Source: Lachnospiraceae bacterium
Lineage (GTDB): Bacteria; Bacillota; Clostridia; Lachnospirales; Lachnospiraceae
Length of the DNA stretch: 64,000 bases
Direction: 5' to 3'
Assembly (NCBI GenBank): GCA_009911185.1
Contig: QXWW01000002.1
Span: forward strand, 124,001-188,000
The notes under the pieces are model-generated. The model did no database searches. It saw only the letters and a program-made list of their open reading frames with translations, and had not been told where the DNA came from. This document shows, piece by piece, positions 9,447-18,666 of the stretch. The position numbers and the translations under genes are program-made. How positions within the stretch are numbered: position 1 is the first letter of the stretch; each line of letters begins with the position of its first letter.

Positions 9447-9710
9447 AAACAATCTGTAAACGAAGCGCAAGGCGCTGAAAATACTATAATTATATGAGAA
9501 AACAGAAAATCTCTTCAAACTATCTTCGCATAAATACAGAGGTGCAAAAGACAGAGATACTGGCATTGGGCAGGGATACCACGGAAAAACACCCCGAAAA
9601 TTTACCGAAGAACAGATAGTCTTTCTGGAAAACAGGGAAGCAGTTGCCGGAAAGCTGATGAAAGAATCAATGGAATGAAAGAAACAGTTGAAGTAATATA
9701 GGGGACAGAT
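9447..9710 (+). other. Decayed coding remnant at the island's left edge
   Basis: About 260 bases with a 60-codon open stretch (roughly 9494-9678) reading KFTEEQIVFLENREAVAGKL towards its end. It has no start codon and is preceded by an in-frame stop. Its composition looks coding, so it may be the tail of a lost gene brought in with the island. I cannot name its family. Confidence 0.35.
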
Positions 9711-9896
9711 ATGGAAACGAAAAAACAGAATATGGAATCTGAAAAAACTATTTTTGAGAATACCTTCCATAAGCGGATAGAAGATTTGAATAAGAATCTT
9801 CTGGATGAAGAATACAAAATTCTTTTCATGGAGTATTTGTATTTTTTACAGGAACTTACACGGGTATATGGAAAGACAAAGTGGATGGTATGTTAA
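9711..9896 (+). CDS. Small hypothetical protein, possibly a truncated N-terminus
   Basis: A 61-residue, highly charged, mostly helical frame starting METKKQN; AGGGG lies seven bases before the ATG. I recognise no family. The reading continues naturally, if one base is added or lost near 9880, into the frame that starts at 9881 (VDGMLNNAWK). The two may therefore once have been one gene, upstream of the Cys-rich peptide. It lies just before the putative RiPP genes. Existence as a functional gene is uncertain. Confidence 0.4.
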   Translation: METKKQNMESEKTIFENTFHKRIEDLNKNLLDEEYKILFMEYLYFLQELTRVYGKTKWMVC

Positions 9897-10189
9897 ACAA
9901 TGCGTGGAAAATTTTACAATTCCGGGAATTACAGATTGTCTCCGTTAACTATATTTCAGCAAATAATAACAGCTGCATTGAAAAAAAGAGGGTACAGTAT
10001 ATCAGGAAATTAAAAAAGACATTAAGAACCAACGAAAACTCTGTTTCTGCATATTCAGCAAGCGCTTTATGTGTATGTTCAGCTCCATGTGCATGTTCGG
10101 ATTTGCAGACAATAAGTAATAGTAACTTTAAAACACAAAATTCTTATTTAAACGTTATAGATCACAACGCCAATAATTTACCTGGATAA
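9881..10189 (+). CDS. Candidate Cys-rich RiPP/bacteriocin precursor (CLI_3235-like); start codon of the short form lost
   Basis: The open frame begins with GTG at 9881, but the recognisable peptide is its last 62 residues, from codon 10001: RKLKKTLRTNENSVSAY followed by ALCVCSAPCACS. The basic K-L-K-K leader, the SVSAY turn and alternating Cys (residues 64, 66, 70, 72 of the long frame) resemble clostridial CLI_3235-type bacteriocin precursors, as I recall that family; no search was run. A good Shine-Dalgarno (GAGGG, 9988-9992) sits eight bases before codon 10001, exactly where a start is expected, yet that codon is ATC. The likely original start is therefore mutated, or translation enters from 9881/9890, where no ribosome binding site is seen. 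ABC exporter, FtsX and S8 protease genes follow, as expected for peptide maturation and export. Confidence 0.5.
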   Translation: MDGMLNNAWKILQFRELQIVSVNYISANNNSCIEKKRVQYIRKLKKTLRTNENSVSAYSASALCVCSAPCACSDLQTISNSNFKTQNSYLNVIDHNANNLPG

Positions 10190-10254
10190 TTATGTTTTTC
10201 ACTGTTTTGTAATTTAATCATCACGCCGCTGTTATTATATTTTGGAGGTAAGGA

Positions 10255-11766
10255 ATGACGAATCGTAAAAAATTATATTTATCCTTATGCCGTAAAAAAA
10301 CAAATTATTTTATTTTTTTTGTATTAGCAAGTCTTTCGCTATTATTTTTAATCATTCTCATGATATACCAGTCTGCTGACCATACGATTCAAGATATAAA
10401 AAACACTTACCGCAGCAGCTTTAACCTGCAGGTCGTGCCGGATCGAAACAATCCGGATTTTTTTGAACAAGTAGAGGTGTTAGGACGGACTTACCAAATA
10501 TACTGCGGCCCTAACGTGGGGTTTGAAATGTTAGACCGGGTACAGGCTGAAATAGAAGAAATCACAGGGTACGAAGCCGGAGATCTCACGGGGATAATTT
10601 TGTTATGGGATTACCAGTTGATCGAAGGCTATTTTCACCACTCTCACTTAGAAAAGTTAAAAAATCCATCCCCCGGTTATACATATACAGCAGAAGAAAC
10701 AAAAAACCTGCAATATTTAACCAATGGATTTCCGGTTGGCAACAGTGAAAATCTTAAGGAATTTCAAAATGGTTCTTTTGCATTGATTGAAGGAAGGCAT
10801 ATCAATCAAAACGATACATATAAAGTGATTATCTCCAAAAAACTGGCAGAAAAAAACCATTTAAACGTAGGAGATTCCTTCCGAATTGAAACAAGTTCCT
10901 TAAGCCGTTCCGGTTATCCAATCTATTCTCTTGGCGGAATTGATACACAAATTGTAGGGCTTTTTCAACTGACCTATGAACAGGCAATTTCTTATAATAC
11001 CAGTGAAGAAGATATTTTAGAAAATTGGATTATTGTAGACCAGAAGACCTGCGACGTATTGGACACATTTTATGGCGATCCTGACCAATTGAACGTCGGA
11101 CATCTCTATATTGAAAACCCGGATGAAATGGCAGAAGTAATGAAAAAAGTCAGGGATTTGGACTGGATTGACTGGAAATATTTCAAAGTGTGCGAAGATG
11201 ACTCCCGGTACAGTGACGCCGTAAAACCTCTGGAAAATATGAAACTGGTTCTTTTTTGGACCGTTATTATATCAGGCGTTCTCGCCATGGTTCTGATTTC
11301 CCTTCTCATAACGCATAATGCGAAAAAGAGAAGAAAGGAATGGGGGATTTTTCTGGCTATGGGAACTTCGGTAAAGGAGATCCGCAGTCTGGTAAAAAAA
11401 GAATATCTTATCATAGCGCTGACTGCTTTTCTTGCCGCTTTCTTTACCTCTGTACTTCTTGCTCCTGCCATTGCCAACGGAATTTATAAAGGAATGGGCG
11501 GAGGCAATGAGGTAAAAGAGTATACGCAGGAAGAAATAGATGCAGCCATTGCGCGGGGAGACAATGCTCTGGCACAGCAAATGAGCATGGACCAGCGCCA
11601 GCTTGCAGATAATATCCTTCCGGAAACCCTGGAAGTGCATCTTAATGTTTTTACGACGCTAATTGTGGCCGTACTGGAGCTTGTAGTTGTATTGTTCTTT
11701 GTAACCGAAGCGCTGGACAGTACATTAAGCCGCAATCCAATCGATGTTTTAACCATGATAAGATGA
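10255..11766 (+). CDS. FtsX-like ABC permease
   Basis: A 503-residue membrane protein of the MacB/FtsX permease type. One N-terminal TM helix (about 18-38) is followed by a large extracytoplasmic domain (~40-325), then three TM helices near 330-352, 383-405 and 462-487. The cytoplasmic loop 'RRKEWGIFLAMGTSVKEI' is the typical FtsX motif after TM2. It lacks an ATPase and probably uses the MacB-type ATPase encoded at 14499, together with the second FtsX permease at 15123, as one heteromeric exporter or resistance pump. A perfect TTTTGGAGG ribosome binding site precedes the ATG. It overlaps the S8 protease region by a few bases, indicating an operon. Confidence 0.85.
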   Translation: MTNRKKLYLSLCRKKTNYFIFFVLASLSLLFLIILMIYQSADHTIQDIKNTYRSSFNLQVVPDRNNPDFFEQVEVLGRTYQIYCGPNVGFEMLDRVQAEIEEITGYEAGDLTGIILLWDYQLIEGYFHHSHLEKLKNPSPGYTYTAEETKNLQYLTNGFPVGNSENLKEFQNGSFALIEGRHINQNDTYKVIISKKLAEKNHLNVGDSFRIETSSLSRSGYPIYSLGGIDTQIVGLFQLTYEQAISYNTSEEDILENWIIVDQKTCDVLDTFYGDPDQLNVGHLYIENPDEMAEVMKKVRDLDWIDWKYFKVCEDDSRYSDAVKPLENMKLVLFWTVIISGVLAMVLISLLITHNAKKRRKEWGIFLAMGTSVKEIRSLVKKEYLIIALTAFLAAFFTSVLLAPAIANGIYKGMGGGNEVKEYTQEEIDAAIARGDNALAQQMSMDQRQLADNILPETLEVHLNVFTTLIVAVLELVVVLFFVTEALDSTLSRNPIDVLTMIR

Positions 11767-11774
11767 GGTTTGAT

Positions 11775-12805
11775 ATGCGTATTGCAATCATAGATGAAGG
11801 AATCGACCGATCAAAATTAAAATATCCGCAAAGAGTTGTAAAACAAATTACATGGGATGGTCAGCCTTTTGCAGATAAAGTTAACGGAAGACACGCAACC
11901 TGCTGCGCTTGTATCCTTGAGGATTATGCCGCCGGCTATGAGCTTGTAGACATCAGAATAGCAGAGAACTGGAATCATTCTGTTTCCATAAAAAAAATGG
12001 CGGCTGCACTGGAATTATGTATAAAAGAACATATAGATATTATATGTTTAAGTATTGGAACGACTTTTCTTTCAGACGGAACTATACTGACCCCCCTCAT
12101 AAAGAAACTTTCCGTTTTGAAAATTAAAATAGTATCTGCGTTAAGCAATAAAGGATATATGACTTTGCCGGCCGCCTATAAAAATGTTATCTGCGCGGTA
12201 CAGGATTGGAAAGGGCAATTAGCTCCAGGAGAATGCAGGAGATTTTTTCATAGTATTTTGGGAGAAGTGGTTGTGGCAAATACCCGCTTGCATTCACTGA
12301 AACTTGGGAAGGAAATAGTTTTGCATCGCCTGTAGCAGCCGCACATCTGATAAAATATCCCAATAAAGCGTTTCCTGCCGCTGGAATATTTGATAAATAC
12401 CAGTCCGCAGCATCTAATGATAATCCGGTCGTCGCCTATATTTCATCAGACATCCCTTATGAAGCAAGTATCATAATGGATTATCTGCTGGAAGCGGACA
12501 ATCTGGAATCCGTTGCAATTATTGAACACGCATGTACCGATGATATAAGAATCATAACGCCTAAAAATGATATAGTATCCAGACCTTTCATGATAGAAGA
12601 GGCAGATAAATGTGTGGATTGTTCTTTGATATTTTCATTATACAATTGGAATGATACATTAGATGATTACGCCTATGACATTACTGTACTTTCCTATGAA
12701 AAAAGGGTGGTAATCCGCACAGATGATGCAAAAAGTATTGTCATAAATAAGAATTTGGATTGGAAAAAACGACTGTGCCATACATTAGTTGAGCTGTTAA
12801 ACTAG
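11775..12805 (+). pseudogene. Subtilisin-like S8 serine protease, frameshifted
   Basis: A ~345-codon protease split into two frames. The first part, from ATG 11775 (GAGG six bases upstream), contains the catalytic Asp7 (AIIDEGID) and His40 (NGRHATCCA) and would stop at 12335. The second, continuous from about 12300 to the stop at 12805, carries the catalytic Ser motif GNSFASPVAAAH. All three catalytic residues are intact but lie in different frames, so a single-base change near 12293-12310 (the AAAC..GGGAAGG region) separates them. S8 proteases in such clusters commonly cleave leader peptides, the expected role here. Alternatives are a sequencing error or programmed frameshifting; no obvious slippery heptamer is visible. 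Confidence 0.75.
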
Positions 12806-12840
12806 AAAAAGCGCTATGCAAAAAAGAAGTGGATATTAAT

Positions 12841-14502
12841 ATGAAAAAAACTGTTTTTCGGGTACTTGAAATATTACAACCATATAAAATAAATATTGCA
12901 TTTATTCTGTTATGCTCTATGCTTGGTATGGCTGGTTCATTTTTTCAGCCTCTAGTGATTCAAAATCTCACTGATCAGGGGATTTTAGGACAAAATTACC
13001 ATTTGGTTTTGACTTTTAGCGTTATCCTGGTAAGCATTATTCTATTCCAGCAGATGATTGAAATCATACAAAATTCGATGTTAATGAAATTAAAAAAAGA
13101 AACTCTGCATCAGTTACATTTAAATGCGTTCCATAAACTTCTGAATTTAAAGATAAGTTATTTTACCAGCAATAATAATGCACAGATTATCAATCAGTTG
13201 AATACCGATATCAACTGCGCCAGCATTATCCTGGATCAGGGTTTCTTTCAAATGTTTCTTTATGTATTAAAAATTTTTACAGGACTGGCCGGCCTTTTCT
13301 ATATTAATTGGAAAATGGCCCTATGTATTATCATTTTTATTCCCATAAAGTTTCTAATCTTGTTATTTTTCAGTAATCACAAAGAAAAAATAACAGACGA
13401 TTCTATTCAGGCAAGCCGAAGTTTTCATTCATGGATGGCTGACCGTATATCGGGAATCAGAGAAATTAAACTTTTGAACAGATATGAAAATGAGTGCTTA
13501 CAATTTTCCAAAAGAAAAATAGAACTTCTGGAATACGAAAAAAAATCAGATATTATTGATATGGCCAATAGTTCTGCCGAGACTATCATACATGGTATAT
13601 TAACTGCCGTCTACTATATACTTGGCGGATATTATGCGTGCAAAGGAGAAATGAGTCTGGGCAGCGTCCTGGCATTTATATCTTATAGTGGAAATGTAAC
13701 AACACCGATTTCAATGGTAATGAATATAAAAATGATCCTGGCTCAAATCAAACCTTCCTTCCAGCGGCTGGAACAGTTTTTTGACCTGGAAGAAGAACCT
13801 TGCCATGACTCAGAAATTACAGTCGATCAACCGGAAAAAATTTGTATAGAAAATCTATCTTTTGGATACGAAAAACGTAAGATTTTAAAAAATATTTCAT
13901 TAACCGCACAAAAAGGAGAATGTATCGCCATTATAGGGGAAAATGGCAGTGGGAAAAGCACTTTGATTCAAGTTTTATTGAAACTTTATCTGCTGGATGG
14001 AGGTAAAATATTATTAAACGGGCAGGACACTGAAAAAATTAATTTGAAAGAATACCGTTCTTTTTTCTCTGTTGTAACGCAATCACCTTATTTATTTCAG
14101 GAGACAATCCGAGAAAATATCGATCCGTTCCATGAGTATACTGATAAAGAAATTCTGGAAGTATTGCATTGGATGAAAATGGATACTTTACTGCATCATT
14201 TTCCACAGGGACTGGATACCGTGATTGGTGTTGAAGGAACAAATCTTTCTGGCGGCGAACGTCAAAAGATAGCTTTTCTCCGGGCTGTTCTGAGAAAGAC
14301 CCCGATTCTGATCTTTGATGAAAGTACATCTAATTTTGATAAGGAATCCGAGGAATGGCTGTTTTCTGAAGGCTTGAAACAATTTAAGGATAAAATTGTT
14401 ATCTTTGTGACCCACCGCACAGAATATCTGAAATATTTTGATAAAGTATACCAGATAAAAGAACATTGTGTAAATGAAATATCAAAGGAGGGATCTTTAT
14501 GA
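12841..14502 (+). CDS. ABC exporter, fused permease and ATPase
   Basis: A ~553-residue half-transporter: six predicted TM helices in the first ~310 residues and a nucleotide-binding domain after ~330, with Walker A GENGSGKST, signature LSGGERQ, Walker B ILIFDES and an H-loop THRTEY. There is no N-terminal C39 peptidase domain, so leader removal would have to come from another protein, consistent with the adjacent S8 protease gene. The ATG at 12841 is preferred over GTG at 12829 because AAGTGG lies eight bases before it. The likely role is export of the modified peptide; it probably acts as a homodimer. Its stop overlaps the next start by four bases. Confidence 0.88.
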   Translation: MKKTVFRVLEILQPYKINIAFILLCSMLGMAGSFFQPLVIQNLTDQGILGQNYHLVLTFSVILVSIILFQQMIEIIQNSMLMKLKKETLHQLHLNAFHKLLNLKISYFTSNNNAQIINQLNTDINCASIILDQGFFQMFLYVLKIFTGLAGLFYINWKMALCIIIFIPIKFLILLFFSNHKEKITDDSIQASRSFHSWMADRISGIREIKLLNRYENECLQFSKRKIELLEYEKKSDIIDMANSSAETIIHGILTAVYYILGGYYACKGEMSLGSVLAFISYSGNVTTPISMVMNIKMILAQIKPSFQRLEQFFDLEEEPCHDSEITVDQPEKICIENLSFGYEKRKILKNISLTAQKGECIAIIGENGSGKSTLIQVLLKLYLLDGGKILLNGQDTEKINLKEYRSFFSVVTQSPYLFQETIRENIDPFHEYTDKEILEVLHWMKMDTLLHHFPQGLDTVIGVEGTNLSGGERQKIAFLRAVLRKTPILIFDESTSNFDKESEEWLFSEGLKQFKDKIVIFVTHRTEYLKYFDKVYQIKEHCVNEISKEGSL

Positions 14503-15119
14503 TTGAAGTAAAAGACGTATCATATACATATTCGGGCAACCGCAATGTCCTCGAACATGTTACTCTTAATTTTCAAAAAGGAAAATTATATGCTATTTTA
14601 GGCGCTTCCGGTTGTGGAAAAACCACGCTGCTTTCATTGATTGGAGGGCTGGATAATCCAACTGAGGGAAACATTCTTTGTGAAGGAAAAGATATTCGCG
14701 AGTATGGACTCAGTAAACATCGTCAGGAGCAGGCCGCTTTTATTTTTCAGGGATATAATCTGATTGAATATATGACCGTAAAAGAAAATGTAGAGCTAAC
14801 CGCAAAACTTTCTCCGGAAGAATCACTGACAAAAGTAAATCTGGGAAAAGAATTTTGGAATAGAAACGTTTTGAAACTTTCCGGAGGACAGCAGCAGCGA
14901 GTAGCGATCGCAAGAGCGATTGCCAGTGACAAACCAATTTTGCTTGCTGACGAACCGACGGGAAATTTAGACGAAGAATCTGCCAGAGAAATTGTGGAAC
15001 TTCTTAAAAAAAGCGCTCATGAAGAGGGACGCTGCGTAATCATGGTTACCCACTCATCGGAACTGGCAGAACATGCAGATGAAATTTTTAACTTTAATTA
15101 TAATGACGGGACGGTGTAA
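14499..15119 (+). CDS. ABC transporter ATP-binding protein, MacB/LolD type
   Basis: A 206-residue ATPase: Walker A GASGCGKTT, Q-loop FIFQGYN, signature LSGGQQQRVAIARAI, Walker B ILLADEPTGNLD. ADEPTGNLD is diagnostic of the MacB/FtsE/LolD group. The start overlaps the exporter stop (ATGA), with GGAGGG upstream, so translation is coupled. It is expected to energise the FtsX permeases at 15123 and 10255. In bacteriocin clusters such units often give producer immunity or peptide export, which is inference here. Confidence 0.9.
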   Translation: MIEVKDVSYTYSGNRNVLEHVTLNFQKGKLYAILGASGCGKTTLLSLIGGLDNPTEGNILCEGKDIREYGLSKHRQEQAAFIFQGYNLIEYMTVKENVELTAKLSPEESLTKVNLGKEFWNRNVLKLSGGQQQRVAIARAIASDKPILLADEPTGNLDEESAREIVELLKKSAHEEGRCVIMVTHSSELAEHADEIFNFNYNDGTV

Positions 15120-15122
15120 AAT

Positions 15123-16409
15123 ATGCAAAATAAAATACAACGTATGTCACTTTGGCGCAGGATAGAAATTCGTATAAAAAGAGAACGGAAAAAGGCAATC
15201 GTTTTAACAGCGGCTTTTTTTACACTCTCACTTCTGATATTAATAGGCGTTGTTCTTGAAACGAGCGTAAACAATTCCTTAAAAGAATTACGGGAACAGT
15301 TCTTTGCCTGTCTTACCATTGAACGGACGCTTGACGAAGAATCTGTTGTATCGACAAAACTTGCAGAAGATGTGGTATCTGCAGTAAAACCGAAAGGCTG
15401 GACAGGTAAAAATGTATACTATTTGTCTATGGAAAATATTTCGCTTATTCCCGGACTGTTTGCTCCGCAGGGGGATGAGGACGCTTTGATTGCCAAATTT
15501 ATTTCATGCGGCGACAGCAGATTCGTACGTGAATTTACAAATGAAAATTTCTATCTCAAAGAAGGCCGCCACCTGACCCGGGAGGATGAAAAAAAGGCAA
15601 TCATCTCAGATGCGCTGGCTGAATATAATGGATTATCACTGGGCGATAAGATTTCCAGCGTTGTTACCGATAATCTTTTAATATCCGCCAAGCAGGGAAT
15701 CGGAACCCGTTATGAATATGAGATTGTAGGAATATTTACCTTGAAAGACAGTGAAACCGACACCAGACAGCGTGCAGAATGCGAGATGTTGGAAAACTGT
15801 CTTTTTGTGGATGAACAAAGCGGTCTTCAATTTTTGGAAGATATCCGTTTGAGCGAACGTCAATACACGAACGGTATCACGATATGGGTTCCAGATCCGG
15901 CAGAATTACCTGATCTGTATGATCAGATGATATCATTGCCGGATTATAATTGGGAGGACTTTTTTATAAATACAAATGCAGAAGAATATAAACAATCGGC
16001 TGAACCAATGATGCGCATGGAACAAATTGTTCTTATATTTATGCTTATCATTATTGTTATTTCTGTGTTGATTCTCATCGTGCTTCTGACCATGTGGAAT
16101 CATGAAAGAATACATGAAATGGCTATACTGCTCTCGATTGGCTGCACAAAAACGAATCTGTTTACGCAATTGTTTTTGGAAAATGAACTTCTTTTTTCCA
16201 TAGGTTATATAATAGCGGCGCTGGCAGTTCAATTTTCATGCCACATAATAAAAAGCTTTACAACCATAGGAGAAATTCGTCTTGCCATAAATATCCTTCT
16301 GCTTGCAGGAGTCGCCGGAACTATCCTGACAGGGCTGATAACCGCGGCGTCCTTAATTAAAATGTTCAGAAAACCGCCAAGAGAACTGTTAACGATACAA
16401 CAGATATAA
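15123..16409 (+). CDS. FtsX-like ABC permease
   Basis: A 428-residue permease with one TM helix at about 26-46, a ~250-residue extracytoplasmic domain and three C-terminal TM helices (about 303-330, 355-375, 390-412). The loop 'HEMAILLSIGCTKTNL' after the second helix is the FtsX signature. The start is four bases after the ATPase stop, so the two form a transporter. It is shorter than the FtsX at 10255 and only loosely similar in its extracytoplasmic domain, so the two may form a heterodimer. This is the last gene of the island; no clear terminator follows. Confidence 0.85.
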   Translation: MQNKIQRMSLWRRIEIRIKRERKKAIVLTAAFFTLSLLILIGVVLETSVNNSLKELREQFFACLTIERTLDEESVVSTKLAEDVVSAVKPKGWTGKNVYYLSMENISLIPGLFAPQGDEDALIAKFISCGDSRFVREFTNENFYLKEGRHLTREDEKKAIISDALAEYNGLSLGDKISSVVTDNLLISAKQGIGTRYEYEIVGIFTLKDSETDTRQRAECEMLENCLFVDEQSGLQFLEDIRLSERQYTNGITIWVPDPAELPDLYDQMISLPDYNWEDFFINTNAEEYKQSAEPMMRMEQIVLIFMLIIIVISVLILIVLLTMWNHERIHEMAILLSIGCTKTNLFTQLFLENELLFSIGYIIAALAVQFSCHIIKSFTTIGEIRLAINILLLAGVAGTILTGLITAASLIKMFRKPPRELLTIQQI

Positions 16410-16453
16410 TCACAGCGAATTGAGAGAATGCAGACAATTACTAAATATTTCTT

Positions 16454-16482
16454 TTGCAATTTCCCGCAGCCTATACTATACT
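16454..16482 (+). promoter_or_regulatory. Sigma-A-type promoter for the kinase-yaaR-holB-ricT block
   Basis: TTGCAA (16454-16459) and TATACT (16477-16482) are spaced by 17 bases, about 30 bases before the kinase start. It lets the conserved block be transcribed independently of the island upstream. Confidence 0.6.
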
Positions 16483-16515
16483 ATATAAGAAATTACTGTG
16501 AAAAGGTGCGTATAA

Positions 16516-17121
16516 ATGGGAAAAATATTTTGCTTAATGGGAAAAAGCGCATGTGGGAAAGACACCGTCTATAAGCAGCTTTTGGCAGACGCTTCGCTTC
16601 CTCTAAAGACGCTGATTCCTTATACCACCCGCCCTGTCCGGGACGGAGAGACAAACGGTGTGGAATACTATTTTCTGACAGAAGAAGAATTGCAAAACCT
16701 GAAACGGCAAGATAAAATTATCGAACTTCGTTCCTATCACACCGTGCATGGCGTCTGGAAATACTTTACGGTAAACGATCATCAGATTAATCTTGACAAG
16801 AACAACTACCTGATTATCGGCACTTTGGACTCTTTTGCCAAATTACAGATCTATTTTGGCAAGAACGTTTTGGTTCCGCTTTATATCGTTTTGGAAGACG
16901 GCGAACGCCTGCAGCGCGCCCTGAACCGGGAACGGCTGCAGTCGGAACCGAAATACGCAGAGCTTTGCCGCCGTTTTCTCGCTGATGAAGAAGATTTCTC
17001 CCCGCAAAAACTAAAAGAGGCCGGAATCACCACTTTTTTCGTGAACGACAGCCTGGACTGCTGCAAAAAAGAACTTACCGTCTATATCAGGAACCGCCTC
17101 CAAGACGGGCGAAACGGATAA
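16516..17121 (+). CDS. Guanylate kinase family protein
   Basis: A 201-residue P-loop kinase (GKSACGKDT at 9-17) with the guanylate-kinase GMP-binding region: TTRPVRDGETNGVEYYF near residues 36-54 matches the S/TTRxxRxGExxGxDYxF motif. The C-terminal lid is shorter than in housekeeping Gmk. It sits where B. subtilis has tmk, next to yaaR and holB. Whether it phosphorylates GMP or another nucleotide is not settled by sequence; a housekeeping gmk is expected elsewhere. The family call is secure. Confidence 0.8.
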   Translation: MGKIFCLMGKSACGKDTVYKQLLADASLPLKTLIPYTTRPVRDGETNGVEYYFLTEEELQNLKRQDKIIELRSYHTVHGVWKYFTVNDHQINLDKNNYLIIGTLDSFAKLQIYFGKNVLVPLYIVLEDGERLQRALNRERLQSEPKYAELCRRFLADEEDFSPQKLKEAGITTFFVNDSLDCCKKELTVYIRNRLQDGRNG

Positions 17122-17205
17122 ACACGTATTTTTTACTTTACAACTGCTGCAAAAAAACCGATAATATATAATAAAAGATTTTTTTGAAGAAGGGCAGGTG
17201 ATTTC

Positions 17206-17646
17206 ATGGCAATCAAAGTAGAACAACTTACCCAGACCCGGCCGGTAGAAGCTCCCCATACAACGGAACGCTCTGACGGAAGCTTTAAATTTACACTGGC
17301 AAGCCATATTGAAGAAGCAGAGCTTCAGGAAAAACTTAACGGTCTTATGAATGATATTACAGAACAGGGAGAAAAACTTACCGAGCATATGGATATCCGT
17401 GATATGAAAAAATATCGTACCCTGGTAAAAGATTTTCTGAATGAGATCGTAAACCGTTCACATAAATTTTCCAGAGAGAATTTTCTGGACCGCAGAGGAC
17501 GCCACAGAGTCTACGGTATTGTAAAGCTGGTGGATAAGAACCTCGACGACCTTGCCAGCGAACTGGTAAAAGATGAAAAAGACCATCTTGCCATCTTAAG
17601 TAAAGTAGGAGAAATACGGGGATTGTTGCTGGACGTTTGCACCTAA
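17206..17646 (+). CDS. yaaR: YaaR family protein (DUF327)
   Basis: A 146-residue, mostly helical protein with the family layout. A disordered N-terminus is followed by a long helical region and the segment [19 protein letters not shown]. The C-terminal '[21 protein letters not shown]' region is strongly conserved in YaaR. Function is unknown. The gene always sits beside holB and ricT in Firmicutes, as here. GCAGGTG lies before the ATG. Confidence 0.88.
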   Translation: MAIKVEQLTQTRPVEAPHTTERSDGSFKFTLASHIEEAELQEKLNGLMNDITEQGEKLTEHMDIRDMKKYRTLVKDFLNEIVNRSHKFSRENFLDRRGRHRVYGIVKLVDKNLDDLASELVKDEKDHLAILSKVGEIRGLLLDVCT

Positions 17647-17673
17647 GACTATATACAGAAATGAGGAAAAATT

Positions 17674-18663
17674 ATGGCAGGCTTTTCAAATATTATTGGA
17701 CACGAACAGATCAAAGAACATTTGCAGAATGCAATTACCATGAACAAGGTCAGTCACGCATATATTTTCAACGGACCAGACCGTTCGGGCAAAATGGCTC
17801 TTGCAAATAGTTTTGCTATGGCGCTGCAGTGTGAACAGCATTCCACTGACGGCTGCATGGAATGCCATTCCTGCCAGCAGGCGCTCTCTGGCAATCAGCC
17901 GGATATCATCTATTTACAGCATGAGAAGCCGAATACCATTTCTGTTGACGATATCCGCAGACAGATTAACAATGATATCAGCATCAAGCCCTACGCCTCT
18001 CCTTACAAAATCTATATTATCAGCGAGGCGGAAAAAATGAGTCCGCAGGCACAGAATGCTCTGTTAAAAACCATTGAAGAGCCTCCCGCTTATGCAGTAA
18101 TTCTGCTTCTGACCTCCAATGCCGATTCATTTCTGCCTACGATTTTGTCCAGATGCATTACCCTGAATCTCAAGGCGGTTGCGGACAGCGCCATTCATAA
18201 TTTTTTGATGGAACGCTATCAGATTCCAGATTATAAAGCTGATATCTGTACGGCATTCGCCCAGGGAAATGTGGGAAAAGCCATTCAGCTTGCCAGTTCA
18301 GAGGATTTTAACGAGATTAAGACTTCCGCGCTGCAGTTAGTAAAGCGTATCAAAGAGATTGAACTGCATGAAATGATCGAAATCGTCAGACGAATCGGCG
18401 ATTACAAACTGGAAATCAACGACTATTTCGATATTATGTTTATCTGGTACCGGGATGTCCTGCTCTATAAAGCCACATCCGATATCAACAGCCTAATTTT
18501 TAAAGACGAGATTTCCGACATAAAAAGGCAGGCAAGTAAGAGTTCCTACGAAGGAATTGAAACTATTATCAAATCATTGGACAAGGCAAAAAACCGCCTG
18601 AAGGCCAATGTTAATTTTGATTTAGTGATAGAATTACTCCTGCAGACGATAAAGGAGAATTAG
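17674..18663 (+). CDS. holB: DNA polymerase III subunit delta'
   Basis: A 329-residue clamp-loader subunit. The P-loop-like segment is GPDRSGK (34-40), followed by a four-Cys zinc module (Cys53, 61, 64, 67), then a Walker-B-like region, EKMSPQAQNALLKTIEEPP and the SRC motif (LSRCITL). The presence of a fairly intact P-loop is common in Firmicutes delta' proteins, where it is not necessarily catalytic. It helps load the beta clamp at replication forks. It lies between yaaR and ricT, three bases before the latter, in a tight operon. Confidence 0.93.
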   Translation: MAGFSNIIGHEQIKEHLQNAITMNKVSHAYIFNGPDRSGKMALANSFAMALQCEQHSTDGCMECHSCQQALSGNQPDIIYLQHEKPNTISVDDIRRQINNDISIKPYASPYKIYIISEAEKMSPQAQNALLKTIEEPPAYAVILLLTSNADSFLPTILSRCITLNLKAVADSAIHNFLMERYQIPDYKADICTAFAQGNVGKAIQLASSEDFNEIKTSALQLVKRIKEIELHEMIEIVRRIGDYKLEINDYFDIMFIWYRDVLLYKATSDINSLIFKDEISDIKRQASKSSYEGIETIIKSLDKAKNRLKANVNFDLVIELLLQTIKEN

Positions 18664-18666
18664 AAC

